Source: Davidsoniella eucalypti (lineage: Eukaryota > Ascomycota > Sordariomycetes > Microascales > Ceratocystidaceae). Taken from it: DNA of 64,000 nucleotides. Shown in pieces: positions 1-11,632 of this stretch (positions are counted from its first letter, which is position 1; the number at the start of each line of letters is the position of its first letter). The stretch covers positions 1 through 64,000 of the forward strand of contig RMBW01000043.1 in the NCBI GenBank assembly GCA_004009845.1, in the 5' to 3' direction. Made by a program: the position numbers and the translations under genes. Under the pieces are notes generated by a model that saw only the letters and a list, made by a program, of their open reading frames with translations, was not told the DNA's origin and did no database searches.

Positions 1-257
1 TGGATGCAGTCAACTATGAAATGGCCGACGATACAGACGCTTTCGATGCTGAGATTCTACGTAGAGCTGCAGAATCGAGAGGCATAGATCTGAAAGGCAA
101 GGCAACAGCAAGCCATAGTAGCAACATCAGTGCTGGCCGGGCCGACGGTAGAGCCGGAGGCCGATTTGGCGGAAGGCACCGATTTGGCGGAAGGGGTCGA
201 TATGGCATGACGGTGGGTGAAGATGGATCAATGATGGAGATGTCAGATGAAGAATAG
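1..257 (+). CDS. C-terminal end of an RG-rich protein (5' truncated by window edge)
   Basis: The frame is open from position 3 with no start needed and ends in TAG at 255-257. About 84 residues are visible. The first half is acidic/helical (AEILRRAAESRGIDLKGK), followed by a Gly/Arg-rich patch (GGRFGGRHRFGGRGRYG) and an acidic Met-rich tail ending in MEMSDEE. RG patches of this kind are typical of RNA-binding or nucleolar proteins, but nothing here identifies a family. The first in-frame ATG (position 21) is probably internal, because the frame stays open upstream of it. The rest of the gene lies outside the window. Confidence 0.6.
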   Translation, partial: DAVNYEMADDTDAFDAEILRRAAESRGIDLKGKATASHSSNISAGRADGRAGGRFGGRHRFGGRGRYGMTVGEDGSMMEMSDEE

Positions 258-1488
258 GAGGTCACAAATACTACTACTACTAATATCAGTAACGTAACGA
301 AGAAATAAAGATGTGAAGGGTCAACGACATAGTAGTATCTCGCTATCTTCTATGATAAAATCGGTGTAATAAGCTACGACTGGACGGACAGAGCCGGAAC
401 TGCCTTCGACATCAACTATTAGTTGCCTAGCCTCTCCCTGGCCCGCAAATCGATAATAGCAACTGTCCAGAGATGCCCGATGAGATCCGGCGCTTCCGGA
501 GAATCGTGCAGAGCTCCTTCACCGAGTCTCAGAAGCAGCCCTTTTGTAACTACATCTACGGGATCTTATGGACTCGCTGGATGCACACTACGGACCATTC
601 GGTACAGTCAGCTCAATTGCAGAAACAGCTGCAGCATCCAACTCTCTCATCACCGAACTCTTTCTCGGAGCTCTTTCTCCGGGACGAGCTAGCCTACAAC
701 CCGCGTATCTCCGGCGGCGGCGTCGGGGAGGGTCCTCAATTTGCGGGCCGGGTCTGATGTGTAGGAGAGGCAGGGCGTTTTCTTGGAGAGCGGTGTTAAC
801 ACCATACAACCAAGAACGATAGTATTTAGCAATAAGAATATGCAGTAGATAAATGAGGTCGTTTCTAACCATTTTCAGCAAGTATATACATACATGTAGA
901 CTATGTACATGTACGCATATCGGTATAACACGAAGGAGGACAAAGCTATCTATGTATTGGTATTTAGTTGTTAATGATTTTAACTCGTGCACTGGTAATA
1001 CGCCTCTTGTTTCCTTCCGCTCGGTATCTTCAGCTGAGGTGTGTATTAGTATGGGTTGCACGAGACGTTGTCTGTGCTTTCTAAAGTGATCGCTTTAGCA
1101 TAGACCAAAGACTCTTGAAAAGAAAGAATACACATATACTTACATCCAGCAACTTAATCCAAATCGATGGGCTAGAAGGAGGAGCAGGTTGTATTCTTAG
1201 GCGCGAAGAGGAGAAATTAGCAAACATTTCGGACATAGAGCACAACAAGCTCAAATGGCTTTGTACATTTGTATGTCCGAAGAACTAGTCCACTAAGAGC
1301 AAAAAAACGAATACAAAAAAAAAGCAAAAACCGGTGCCTCCACAAAACCAAATCCCCAAGTAGAGTTACCATCCCCACTATTCAATGAGCCTCCAAGAGT
1401 CGGCCGCTGGTAAAACCGAATTGTCAACCTCCCATACAACAAATCACTACTTTATCTCTATAACTTATTATTCTATATCACCATCAAG
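258..1488. other. Intergenic; one possible small ORF at 473-757 (+)
   Basis: No recognised gene. An ATG-started 94-codon frame at 473-757 (+) ends in a Gly-rich, plausible C-terminus (RDELAYNPRISGGG), and its surroundings are more GC-rich than the flanks. I find no family resemblance or clear introns, so it stays a candidate only. Position 800-1480 is AT-rich; the part just before 1489 is the promoter side of the cupredoxin gene. Confidence 0.4.
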
Positions 1489-2281
1489 ATGCAGTTCCGT
1501 AGCGCCCTAATCGCCGCCCTGGCCACCACTGGTTAGTTGAGAAATGCTTCTATAACCCGTCCAAGACCACGCATAACTAACATGGAAACAGGCATCACAA
1601 CTGCTTCGGCTGCTGCCAGCACTGGTACCCAGACTTTTGCCGTTCGTGTCGGCATGGACGCCACTGGCAAGACTGTCCTTAAGTTCTCTCCTGATTCCAT
1701 CACTGCTCCTGCTGGATCAGTCGTACAGTTCCAGTTCATGGCTGGAAACCACACCGTCACTCAGTCTTCCTTCGATGGCGCCTGTGTGCCTTCCAGCATC
1801 ACCAACACCTCTGCCACTGGCTTCCACTCTGGTTTCGTGCCCGCAGCGGCATCTCTGGCCAAGGGAGAGATCCCCGTGTACAGCATTACCATCAACGACA
1901 CCAAGCCCATATGGCTATACTGCGCCCAGGGCAAGCATTGCCAGGGTGGTATGTCGATGGTGATCAACGAGAAGTAGGTCTTCGTCTAATCTTTTGAGTA
2001 TAAAGATCTACCTGCTAACATACCATAGTGTCGCCGCCAACGCTTCCCGATCGCTCGCCAACTACCGTACAATTGCCTCTTCTGTTGCCGAAGCCAAGGT
2101 TCCCACGAGTGGAAAGTCCTCTGGTGGTATTTCTGGTCTGGCTCCTTCTCCTAGCAACAGCACTGGAACTGGCTCTGCCTCCGGAACTGGTACTTCGTCT
2201 ACCAACACTGCCATTGCAACTGCCGGCGCTGTCCAGCTGGGTGTTCCCGGCTTCCTGGCTGCGCTTGCTCTGATGATTTAG
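1489..2281 (+). CDS. Secreted GPI-anchor-type cupredoxin (extracellular serine-rich protein)
   Basis: Three exons: 1489-1531, 1592-1973 and 2029-2281, giving 225 aa. The introns have donors GTTAGT and GTAGGT and CTAAC branch sites. The N-terminus (MQFRSALIAALATTG) is a signal peptide. Residues about 25-145 form a plastocyanin-like cupredoxin fold with likely copper ligands in GNHTVTQ, in LYCAQG and in KHCQGGM. A Ser/Thr/Gly-rich linker follows, and the protein ends in a hydrophobic stretch (PGFLAALALMI) preceded by small residues, as in a GPI-anchor signal. Family members sit at the fungal cell wall or surface; a redox or copper-binding role is assumed rather than shown. The reading frame closes exactly across both introns, so I am confident of the structure. 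Confidence 0.9.
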
Positions 2282-2593
2282 ATATGTTACTCTTTATAAG
2301 AGTGTTGTGGAATAAGTGGAGGGCCTATATAGTATAGGGAGAGCTTCGTATATCAAGTCTTGATTTGTGATGCTCCCGCATTTCGACAGTGATATGGCCC
2401 CTAGTATTGATGGCTGAGGATAGTAGTTAAATGATACATAATTTCAGTTGAAATGTCATGTTTGAGTAATAGTATAGTTTAGTGATAGCATTGATTATTC
2501 TAACCATACAAAGAGATGAGGTATCGATATAATATGTTATGTGTACTTGTATACCAAGACAATAATGCTAATGTAGCCATAGGTAGAAGTACC

Positions 2594-3465
2594 TTATGGC
2601 TCAGGGGCCTTGCGCTTAGGTTTGTTCTTCTTAGCTGAAGCACAAAGTTCTTTCTTAGGCTCCTTTTCTAGCCAGTCGTCATCACGAACAACATGACCCA
2701 CCATATCATACTTGTCACTGTTGGCAAAGAACTTCATCCAGTGCGATAAAGCCATGTCTACTTGCTTCAGGGCATCCTCCCGTTCCTTGGCCTTGAGCTT
2801 ATCAAGGGCTGCAGGCGCGTAAAGGTTGTCGATTTCGGGATCATCGATGGGGATGTACATTTCTTCAACACCACGCATATCAGGTGTTCTGTCCTCGGCG
2901 AAGCAGCCAGTGACAAAGGCACGCGCAGCATCGACGCCAGAGAAATACCGGTAGGAACCTCCCGGGCCATATATTCTGCGTCCGGCGGAAACGTCATATA
3001 TGGTGCCGTTAATGGCGATGTATAGTGGCTTTGTTGGGTCAGAACCATCAAATGCGGCTAGCTCGGTGGGAGTAAGATGTATCGGACCGGCCTATAAGAG
3101 ATAATTAGAGTTAGCAATGCATTGCGCATAGATCCATTTAGCCCAAACGGCGATAAACTTACCAATCTATGCTGCCAGTAATCCAACTTGAGGTACTTGG
3201 GGCGTGCCTCGTTACTCCAGAACATACTCTTGCCACCACTGTAAACATAGCTCAGGCCACATGAAACCAGCAATAAGAGACTCAAGATCCGGAGCAAGTC
3301 AACAATGGCGCTGGCGGTAGAACCACTATCTTCTTCTTGGAGGCGCTGGCGGGGTGTCTTTTTCGTGCTACTCTTCGATACGCCGGTAGATCCGGGTTGT
3401 GACGCCGAGTCTTTGTCGGCAGTAGTGGCAACAGCCTTGCGCTGGCGAATCTCGTTGTCAGCCAT
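2594..3465 (-). CDS. Membrane-anchored cytochrome b5-like haem/steroid-binding protein (MAPR/DAP1-like)
   Basis: Two exons on the minus strand: 3465-3163 and 3091-2594, 266 aa, with a 71-nt intron (GTAAGT...TATAG). The N-terminus is charged and Ser/Thr-rich. A single membrane segment lies at about residues 52-75 (DLLRILSLLLLVSCGLSYVY). The cytochrome b5-like domain starts near residue 105 (LTPTELAAFDGSDPTKPLYIA) and contains YGPGGSYRYFSGVDAARAF, typical of the progesterone-receptor-component subfamily rather than of true cytochrome b5, because the HPGG axial-histidine motif is absent. The tail is Lys/Pro-rich (KKNKPKRKAPEP). Relatives bind haem in the ER and assist cytochrome P450 enzymes; that role is inferred here. 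Confidence 0.88.
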
Positions 3466-5732
3466 AGCTAGTGACGATAGCTACTGGTAGATATTTGGGA
3501 TTGGGGGGGTCTTGTAGATATAGTCGAATGGCTGGTAAAAGTGTTGACGGTTGATCGCCAGGTAGATTGGGTATATCGAGGTTATTAGAGGAAAGAAAGA
3601 ATGCTGACGTAGATGGAATAAGCGTGGCACAATTATGGCATCAAATGAGATGGACTTTATTGGCCAGCATAACGGAGTCTGATGGCAAAAGAAGTACTTT
3701 CGTAATAACAAGGTTTGCTTTCCTATGAAGACGCTAATAACGATTCCTTAGATTTGAGGTGATTTGTATGCAGATGTTTTTAATGATCAGATGTATTGAC
3801 TACATTACAGAATTCAGGTGCTTTTCGAGGGTTCTGAAGATTAACGCCACTTCATAATTTTGGAACAAGGAAGTGCCAAGAATAGTAACAAGGAAACCAT
3901 CGAATGAAATCGAAAGTTGACTAAGCGAGCGGAATATAGAGACAAGATGCTGCGCCCCGTTAAGGTAAAATTAAAGACTGAAAAATGCACCATAAGAGTA
4001 CCTCAATTCACCAAAGTCACAACATTTAGCTATGATCTTACAATGTACATTATTGTATACTATCAAAACATCCAGTAAAGCAAGAGCTTATAAAGGTTCC
4101 ATGACATTACAGGTATACAGACTGCAAACAGAAGAATAGTTAGTATCAGTCTTTAGCACAGTCAAGAAGAGAATATATATTTCAATTAAAAGCACCTACT
4201 GACATTTTTGAAAAACATAACTCTCTTTTCCAGACCATCTGTCTTTTCAAATGGCATTGAAAAGAAACTTGGATCAAGAGCTCATACAAAGATTAGAGGT
4301 ACGCAGACTAGAAATAGAAAAAAAAGCATTAATATTCATGTGGAATCGCCTTTGCTGGATCAAGAGCCAAAAACAAGAAAATAGATTTTAATTTAAAGTA
4401 CTTGGTTACAGTTTTCTTTTTGAATGCTTCTTAATCTATTCTAAATCATCCAACTTTGTCGTTTTTGGCTTTTAAGGACTTGAATGCATTATATGTATTT
4501 ACATATTTTTACACGTCTTGCTACAGACTGTAGAGTTCCAGAAACAGCAAGTCTGCCGAAAATGGATACTTCACTCAAAGTCTGCTAATTGATGTCTATT
4601 AGTGTTGCTCAGATAGTGCAGTCAACTTTTCCATAAGTCATTCCAAGTTGAAGTTGAAGTCCAATATCAAGAAGTAGCGAATTTTGGAACTCAGGAGCTA
4701 GTACTACAGGTATAAGGGTTTGGATAAAAATTGTAGGAGGCACAGGAAGTAAAGATTTAGAAAAGAATCAGGGATCCTTGCCTTTATCAAAAAAGGCTTA
4801 AAAGGCGCTGCATTTCTATTCTTAACTATGATTAATTTGTGGTAACCAACTACGTCATTTAGAGTATGAATTGATATTCAAATGGAAGAGAAAGGTAGGA
4901 TAACATGCCCTAAACTTATAACTATAAGTTCCATGGAACAAAAACTTTCAAATCTACATAAAATTCGAGAACTTCTTAACAATTCCATTGGTTTCTTTTT
5001 TTCCCTCTTGGTTTTTGATGCAGTAGCGATAATCTAGAATTCGTTAATGAATATTTCCAGGTAAGGGCTACTAGGCAGGATGTATAATTATACTTTTCCC
5101 ATCTCCGTGCCAAACCGATATTCCTTTACGCATAGAAAAAAAAACCCAAAAAACCCTCATTTATCTGTATAGTGTACCTCCTCGCTTCATTGAACATCCC
5201 TTTGGATTGTATTGATTCCCTTTGGTTTTGAGTCTGCACCAAAAACATAGAGGAAGATTATGGCTTTTATGATGACGGTGGGCTGTCCCTTTTTGGATGT
5301 TGCCGTGCCAACCTCAAAAGTGGGGACCCTGATCCACCCACTCTATTGTTCCTAGGGTTTGTATATTTATGTAATTAATAAAAACATGAGCTGTGAAAAT
5401 AAACAATCCTTGTGATCACGCTGTTACGGCCTCTCGTCCCTTTCTCTTATTACACAACGATCCATATCTAGCTATTGCATCTAGACCGTCGTCATCATTG
5501 ATTCGCATTCTAACCCTCAAAAAATTGATAAACATCCCGGATTCCCGCGCATACATACATATTAGCTCTGGCCCGTCCAGCCATATATCTACACATACTT
5601 TACTTTCCGCGCCGCTACCCAATCACGCCAGAAGCGGGCTTGACAGCACCTCGTCTATACTCCATCGTAGTACTACTTTTATTATCTTATCAGCCTCGTC
5701 CGAAGTGTATCTTTGGTCAGCTACTCGGCGCA
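3466..5732. other. 2.3 kb AT-rich divergent intergenic region
   Basis: Lies between two divergently transcribed genes. No coding frame of interest. It is rich in A/T runs and short near-repeats, with no recognisable transposon protein. The last 300 bp are CT-richer and probably hold the promoter and 5' leader of the coiled-coil gene at 5733. Confidence 0.5.
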
Positions 5733-8094
5733 ATGGATAACCCTCCACCAGCACAACAGCCGCCAACCCCCACACCAACTTCCGGCCTCCGCCAAGCCTC
5801 ACCCGATCGCGTCAACCGTGACGTTTCAAACACCATGCGTAGCACATTCCATGACAGCGCTGTGTCGGCCAAGATATCCCAGTTTAACTCACTGAGCGAC
5901 TACTCTCAGTTCCAGATCGACCGCAAATATGGCGCGCGTGGTAGTGAGAACGACGATGCCGCTTTACGACGCGCCTTAATAGCCCGCGAAGAGGTCGAAG
6001 CTGAGATGCGCAAATATCACGATGAAGTAAAAACACTCCGAAAGAAAGTCGAGGACGGACTGGATAGAGAACGCAAGATCTCAGAGCGCCTTGATGCTAC
6101 CATAGTGAGTCCCGCCATCTTTGAACTATATATCTACAACTATACTTTTGCGTTCTAGCTAACATTTAATCTCTGTGTAGGACAAGCATGGCCGCGCCAA
6201 AGAAACATACACCCATACTCAAGAGCTATGGGAAAAAGAAGTCCGACGGATGCGCAAAGAAGCCTTCAAGGCGCAATCCGCCAGTGTTAAGCTTCAAGAA
6301 GAGCTCAAACATGCTCGCGAGTCATTGAAGATGACACAAGAAGCCCTAGACCGAGAAAAAGAGCGGAGCAAAGCGCGAGAGAACGAAGCCTTTAATGCTC
6401 GCTATCAGATCGTCGGTGTCCAAGAGCAGCTTGAATCCGCATTGGCCAGAAACACGATCCTCGAACAAGAACGCGATACGTTCAAAGCCCTCGCCAAGAA
6501 AGAAGAAGTTGCGCGCATCGCAGCCGAAGGCATGATAGCTTTACCACCAAGCGCCCCCGATGATGAGTTCGCGACCCCGAAGAAGGAGATTATACTCGAA
6601 AAGCCAAAGAATAAGGTCACGGAAAAGCTCAAGCGTTTTCACGGTGGAAGAGTATCAATCTCAACTATGGACATCGTTTCCTCGGAAGCTAGCGAGATGG
6701 AGATTGAAGAACTATCCCGTCAAGTCATCTGGGAACGACAGCGGGCAAACCGAGCGCAAGAGGTTCTGGAGTTTATGCAAATGGAGTGTAGGCTCCGTTG
6801 CTGTCCTTGTATCAAGGAGTTGCGCGCTGAACAACAAGCACAGGCCCATCTTCGGGAACAGGAGAGACTGGCGGCCCATGATGAGTCTAAACCTAGACAC
6901 ACCATCGAGTCTATTGACGAAGAGCAAGATCCTGACTGTGAAGTGCCACATGTTGACGCCACTATGGAGGATGAACATCACATACATGACGAAAAGCCTT
7001 TGAGCCAAGACAACCACTTAAATGTTTGTGCCTCAGCCAATCTTGTACCTTCATCATCCCTCTACTCATCTCGACTTTCACCGGCTCCTATATTTCCGGA
7101 GCCTTCATCAACTAAGGCGTCAAGCCCCCCACCAGCCTTGAACACATCCTCTCAGAACCCTTTATCTAACATCATGAAAGAAAACAAACACTATTCGATA
7201 GAGACTTCTCCCCACCAGCAAGGCTTTAACTCCGAAAACCAAATCTTTTCTAGCCGCGAGCATCACGCATCCGACGACGTGGCTATGAGGGCCGAGGAGA
7301 ATAGATGTGAAGATGATGCCATGGAAGTAGAAGACAGCCAAGATTTCCATGGTAACTGTGCTTCTACAGGTAGTTTTGACCAGAAATACGCACGAACTCC
7401 CTCTCTTGACAACCCAACATTTGCTGTGCTAGCCAAGGAGCGAGTTTCATTGCTTTCATTATTCGATGCTTCCCATAACTCTGATCAAAGTATGGGATCT
7501 CCTATCGAGTCGTCCTTCCCTGGTATTCCAACTATTCCAGACAATGCCACCAATGCATCACACCCATATCCCGAACCAGAAGTTCGACATGCTATCCCAA
7601 CCTTTGAAGATGATTCATTTCTCAATGCAGGAACATCTTTCTCGGACACACAAAACTCCGGAACAACTGTATTTGGTAATTCTGCCATGACTGCCCACAC
7701 TGTTGATACTGTCACTACGACAACCAAAGTTCCTTTGAAAGAGGAAACAGATAGCCCAAAGTTGGCCGATCAGCTGCGTTCTCAAATGCGTACTAGTCAT
7801 GCATCATTTGACGCATCTAATCCAGCCATGACACCCACAATGACCCGTGAGGAAGCTCTGGCTAAAATCCGGGAGCGTCGTGGCCGTGCCCGTAGTGCAG
7901 CCCAAGGAGCAGCTACTCCTCGCAGACAAATGATCCAGGGTGTTAAGAAAATGGGATCATCAACAGGCAGTGCTCGTCCAGTAACTTCTCGTCGTGACAT
8001 TAGTGGAGGCTCTGCACCTGCTAGAGTTGCGTCCAGGCCGCCATCGCGGATCAACACTTCCCGACCAGGTTCTAGAGCAACAAGGCTAAGATAG
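5733..8094 (+). CDS. Conserved fungal coiled-coil protein of unknown function
   Basis: Two exons, 5733-6104 and 6181-8094 (donor GTGAGT, acceptor GTGTAG), 761 aa. 5733 is the first in-frame ATG. Residues about 80-260 are strongly heptad-like and charged (EEVEAEMRKYHDEVKTLRKK and similar), i.e. a long coiled coil. A conserved-looking Cys cluster follows near residue 327 (MECRLRCCPCIKEL). The next 350 residues are Ser/Pro/Asp-rich and probably disordered. The last 70 residues are Arg/Ser-rich and basic (RERRGRARSAAQ, then RPPSRINTSRPGSRATRLR). I remember similar proteins in many Pezizomycotina annotated only as hypothetical. The architecture would suit a cytoskeletal or spindle-associated scaffold, but this is a guess. 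Confidence 0.85.
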
Positions 8095-8961
8095 GAACTA
8101 GAAAGCTCGAGTCTGGGTACGAGGAACCAGGACCAACAACAACCTGTTCTTCTCAAGGTTAACAATCACCAGAAAGTGCAGAATATAGATGCACATGACC
8201 TGAAACGGAGCCGGGCTTGTCACGATATGGACGAGCACATGGACAACAAGCGACGAAGAGCTATTTGAGAGCTGTAATCTTTACTTAGATTACATGCCCA
8301 GCCATGGCTATACTTACTTGTCCTCAAATTCAACCCAAGGTATAGATATAACTTTTACAATATGCGCGCGACGAACCTTCAGTGGAATGACTTTCCTTTT
8401 TTGTTTTGTTTTGTACTTCTTATTTTTTTCCAGCTCATTTTGCCGTTTGTTTTTCTTTCTTCTTCTCTTCATTGTACACATTTTACATCATCAACTTGTT
8501 TGTTCATTAGTTTACTCTCAACTTATCTGCTGTTTTACCATCATGATGACGTCTGGGACTTTGGGAGGAATTGGCTGTACTTTTTTGCACATATTAGGCG
8601 TTCACTATATTTATTCTTTCTCTCTTTCTCACACTTTAATTTCATCATTATTCAATATGGACCCCTTATAGTAGACTACAAAAGAACGAACAACAAATCA
8701 CTAGTTTGTGGAGGTGACGCTTTGGAATTTCAGCTTTCTTCTTGAGCTGTGGCATTCTAATTCGAGATTGTTCTTGAATCAGCATATAATAATTCTGATA
8801 TTTTACGTTGCAGCTTTGTCTGTATAGGCTGAAGTGAATCAAGTACGCTCCTAGTATGTGACTCACCAGTGATTGTTCTTCTAAGCTCGAGTATCTTCTC
8901 CGTTATATTTCATGGTATTGGTACAGTAGTTATAGTTATAGTGCACTGGGATTTATGACGT
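8095..8961. other. Convergent intergenic region, AT/T-rich
   Basis: Between the convergent coiled-coil and frataxin genes; it holds their 3' ends. Frames at 8294-8745 are Phe/Cys/Leu-rich products of T-runs, not genes. Confidence 0.5.
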
Positions 8962-9560
8962 CTAGTCAACATCTACTCCTGTTTCTTCCACTAGCAGGTC
9001 ATGAAGCGATGAACCATCACGTAAGTAGATCCAGTTGCCACTTGTGCTTGTGGCACTTGAAGCAACAAAGTCGTATCTTTTTGGACCGCTTATAGGGCTA
9101 CTTAGCCATATCTGTTTGTTGGGTGGTTGTTTGTTGATAACATAAGTGCCTAATCGGCCAAAAGCAATTGTCAAAACGCCACTCTTATAAATGTATTTCT
9201 GTTAGTTATATCATAGTATATGTGAATGGAGACAAGAGTCAATATACGTACTGAGAACTCAACATCGACATCTTCCCTCTGGTCTTGTTGATCTTCATAC
9301 TTTGCGCAGATAGCATCGAGAAATTCATCTGCACGGTCATGATATTCTCCGTCACTAAGTTTTGTAGCTTCTAGTCTACCAGATATACTGCTAGGGTTAT
9401 CAGCTGTTGAAGGGTTGGCGTAGGCTCTGCTAGTCACTGAAAACTTCCGGCAAGTCAAGCTTGGCACATGTCTATGTTGTGCGGTAGCTACGCGTGCTAC
9501 TAATCGGAAACTGCAAGGACGTGTATACAGCGCAAGTCGTGAAAGTCGTAGTGTAGACAT
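8962..9560 (-). CDS. YFH1: Frataxin, mitochondrial iron-sulfur cluster assembly factor
   Basis: Two minus-strand exons, 9560-9252 and 9183-8962, 176 aa. The intron is 68 nt with donor GTACGT and acceptor TATAAG, and it preserves the frame ([11 protein letters not shown]). The N-terminal 60 residues are Arg/Ser-rich without acidic residues, as in a mitochondrial presequence. The mature part has the acidic helix ([19 protein letters not shown]) used for iron and scaffold contact, then the diagnostic sheet [19 protein letters not shown] and SGPKRYDF, and the closing helix [14 protein letters not shown]. Frataxin acts in the matrix and stimulates cysteine desulfurase-based Fe-S assembly on the scaffold protein. 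The start lies 452 bp from the divergent AP-3 sigma gene. Confidence 0.95.
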
Positions 9561-10012
9561 GATGATACAGACACTAGTAAAAGCAGATGGAATGGCCTTT
9601 ATAAATATACTGTAACGAGCTGCGTGTATCTATGGAGAGGATTTCTCGTGAAGAGGCCAAGTTCAGGATGATGAAAGTGGGAAGGATTGTAGATATATCC
9701 AAATTCGCTTTCGAATTTAATAGATATATCACGATATTCCACTAGAAACTCTGCTAAGTGATATTACTAAGAACGCCACGCGCTCTGCCATCGAAGTCAA
9801 CCGTGGCGCTAGAATATATGATTCATGTGGCGCAAGCTATTAAGTGGGGTCACCTTTTACTAGAAATAATGGGTAGCATTTGTTAGTTAACTCTTCTTAA
9901 ACCCCCCTGGGAATTTGTAGTTCTTCATTGTCATCCCCTTGTAACGGCTTGTCACGTCAAGTCTTCAACATCTCGGCCATTATTTCAAGATTCCTAATCG
10001 GCTGTGTCCATC
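9561..10012. promoter_or_regulatory. Shared divergent promoter region, frataxin / AP-3 sigma
   Basis: 452 bp between two divergent starts, AT-rich near the frataxin end (several TAGATATATC-like blocks at 9687-9735). I see no specific operator. The regulatory role is inferred from position only. Confidence 0.4.
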
Positions 10013-10685
10013 ATGATCAATGCCTTCTTGGTCTTCAATGGCCAGGGCCAGCCCCGGTTAACCAAGTTCTATACACAGCTAGTCAGTCAACATGTATCCC
10101 GACAAACAACTACCACGATCCCAGTTACATTGCATACCGTCCTCCGGCTCTCGATAATATCAAGATAAAATGCCCAAGCTCACCGGTCCATCATCATGGT
10201 AGGAAACTAGTATCCAACAACGACTGATATCCGAAATATTCACTCTCGTTTCTAATCGGCCTTCCGGAAGCTGCAATTTCTTGCCATTGCCGCCGCTACT
10301 TGCGCCAGCTGGAAATGATTCTGCTTCTGATGCGAATGATATGCCCTCACTAGTAACATATCGGAACTACGCCACCTTATATTTCATCGTGATTAGCACT
10401 GCGACCGAGTCTCCTCTTGCTTTGATTGATCTCATCCAGGTCTATGTCGAAGCTCTGGATCGCCTGTTTGAAAACGTCTGCGAACTTGACCTCATCTTCA
10501 ACTTCGAGACATTGCATGCAGCGCTAGCTGAGATGGTTGTTGGCGGGGTTGTTGTTGAAACAAGTCTTGACAAGATTGTTGCTGGGGTAAGAGCTCTTGG
10601 CACTGTGGCCAAGAGACCGGTCAATGAAAGCCGGCCAGTTTTGGGTGCTGCCATGAGAGGTAACTTTGGGTGGCACGGGAGATAA
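10013..10685 (+). CDS. APS3: AP-3 adaptor complex subunit sigma
   Basis: Two exons: 10013-10081 and 10203-10685, 183 aa. Exon 1 encodes MINAFLVFNGQGQPRLTKFY, the canonical sigma-adaptin start. The intron has an uncommon GTCAGT donor; the acceptor after CATGGTAG restores the frame (TQL|ETSIQQRLISEIF). The longin-fold core follows: YATLYFIVISTATESPLALI, LDRLFENVCELDLIFNFETL and MVVGGVVVETSLDKIVAGV. A fungal-type insertion (PAGNDSASDANDMPS) sits before the core. AP-3 sorts cargo from Golgi/endosome directly to the vacuole. The last 20 residues are less certain, because a donor-like GTAACT at 10661 could splice to a different short end after 10722. Confidence 0.93.
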
Positions 10686-10993
10686 GGCGACTATTGACAT
10701 CGTAACGACATAATTGTGTAGATGGTGCTGCAAAATGGGTCTGCCATGAAATAGGCTGACCAGATGAAGACTCAATCACCGGACCAAGAAAGTGTGTATA
10801 ATATGTTTTATTATTGAGTGTCTAGCACTGTCTACTTAAGAGGTCACTCATTCATATATGTACAAGAAAGCTGGTATCTTTTTATATGTAACCCCTAATA
10901 CTGGAGTATGTTTTGATGGTAGTCGCAAGAGGCATGCTCTTTTGTGCAACCACAATCCTTAATTTTTTCTAGGCCAAGTCATTATATAACGCA

Positions 10994-11632
10994 TCACTTA
11001 TGGTTGCTCGATGGCAGTGGATCAGGTACGTCGGTACGTCTTTCATATCTTGTAGCTGGATCCAAGAAGCCAAAGAAGGTACCAAACTGTCTCTTAGTCT
11101 AAAAAAATGTAAGTACGACATGTGCTTAACTAGTTGGATATAAGGGAAGTAGAATACGAGATCCTCAGCATATAATATTAGACTTACCTCGGAAGCGAAG
11201 CTGTACTTCTCACCCCAGAATTCGAATTCACCAAAGGTAGCAACATATAACAGAACGGCTTTGACGTGTCAGCATGATACAACATATAGTGACTTTCGGG
11301 ACTACGGAATACTTACCAGTTGTTGTAAAGTATTGCCATAATTTCGTCCTCCGTTCGAACGCCGGAGACCGTGATGCCAGCTGCATGCGGCGCTTCCATT
11401 TCTTCTCGAACCGGAACTGATACTGTGGCGTGAGTTGTTTGAAGTCTGGAGGCCACTCTTTTTGTGCCGGATAGCGGTCCATTAGATCACGCATCTCGGC
11501 GCGTGCCCGGGCTTTAGCAGCGGCAGCCTCCATAGCCTCTATGGCTGCAGCAGCCTCTCGCTGAGCTATCTGTGATGCTCGGCTGACATCTGGACTGCGC
11601 TGCAGCATGCGCCGGAATAACGTGGGTCTCAT
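10994..11632 (-). CDS. Conserved small protein, probably mitochondrial membrane, function unknown
   Basis: Three minus-strand exons: 11632-11317, 11258-11188 and 11098-10994, 163 aa. All three join in frame at canonical sites (GTAAGT...AAAG, GTAAGT...TTTAG). The N-terminus is Arg-rich and Ala-rich (MRPTLFRRMLQRSPDVSRAS), compatible with mitochondrial import. A basic, aromatic middle (EWPPDFKQLTPQYQFRFEKKWKRR) is followed by a moderately hydrophobic segment that spans exons 1-2 (LWQYFTTTAVLLYVATFGEF) and a polar tail (FFGFLDPATRYERRTDVP). I recall similar short proteins annotated as hypothetical in Pezizomycotina. No function can be assigned. The gene is divergent from leucyl-tRNA synthetase. 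Confidence 0.8.

Noticed and set aside
588..1061. 157-codon minus-strand frame between the partial gene and cupredoxin
   Set aside because: No family resemblance, starts from a weak position, composition changes along the frame from Cys/Ile-rich to poly-Arg; looks like chance.
8294..8745. Two 125-127-codon plus-strand frames rich in Phe, Leu and Cys
   Set aside because: Produced by T-rich sequence in a 3' region; no domain and no ATG context support.
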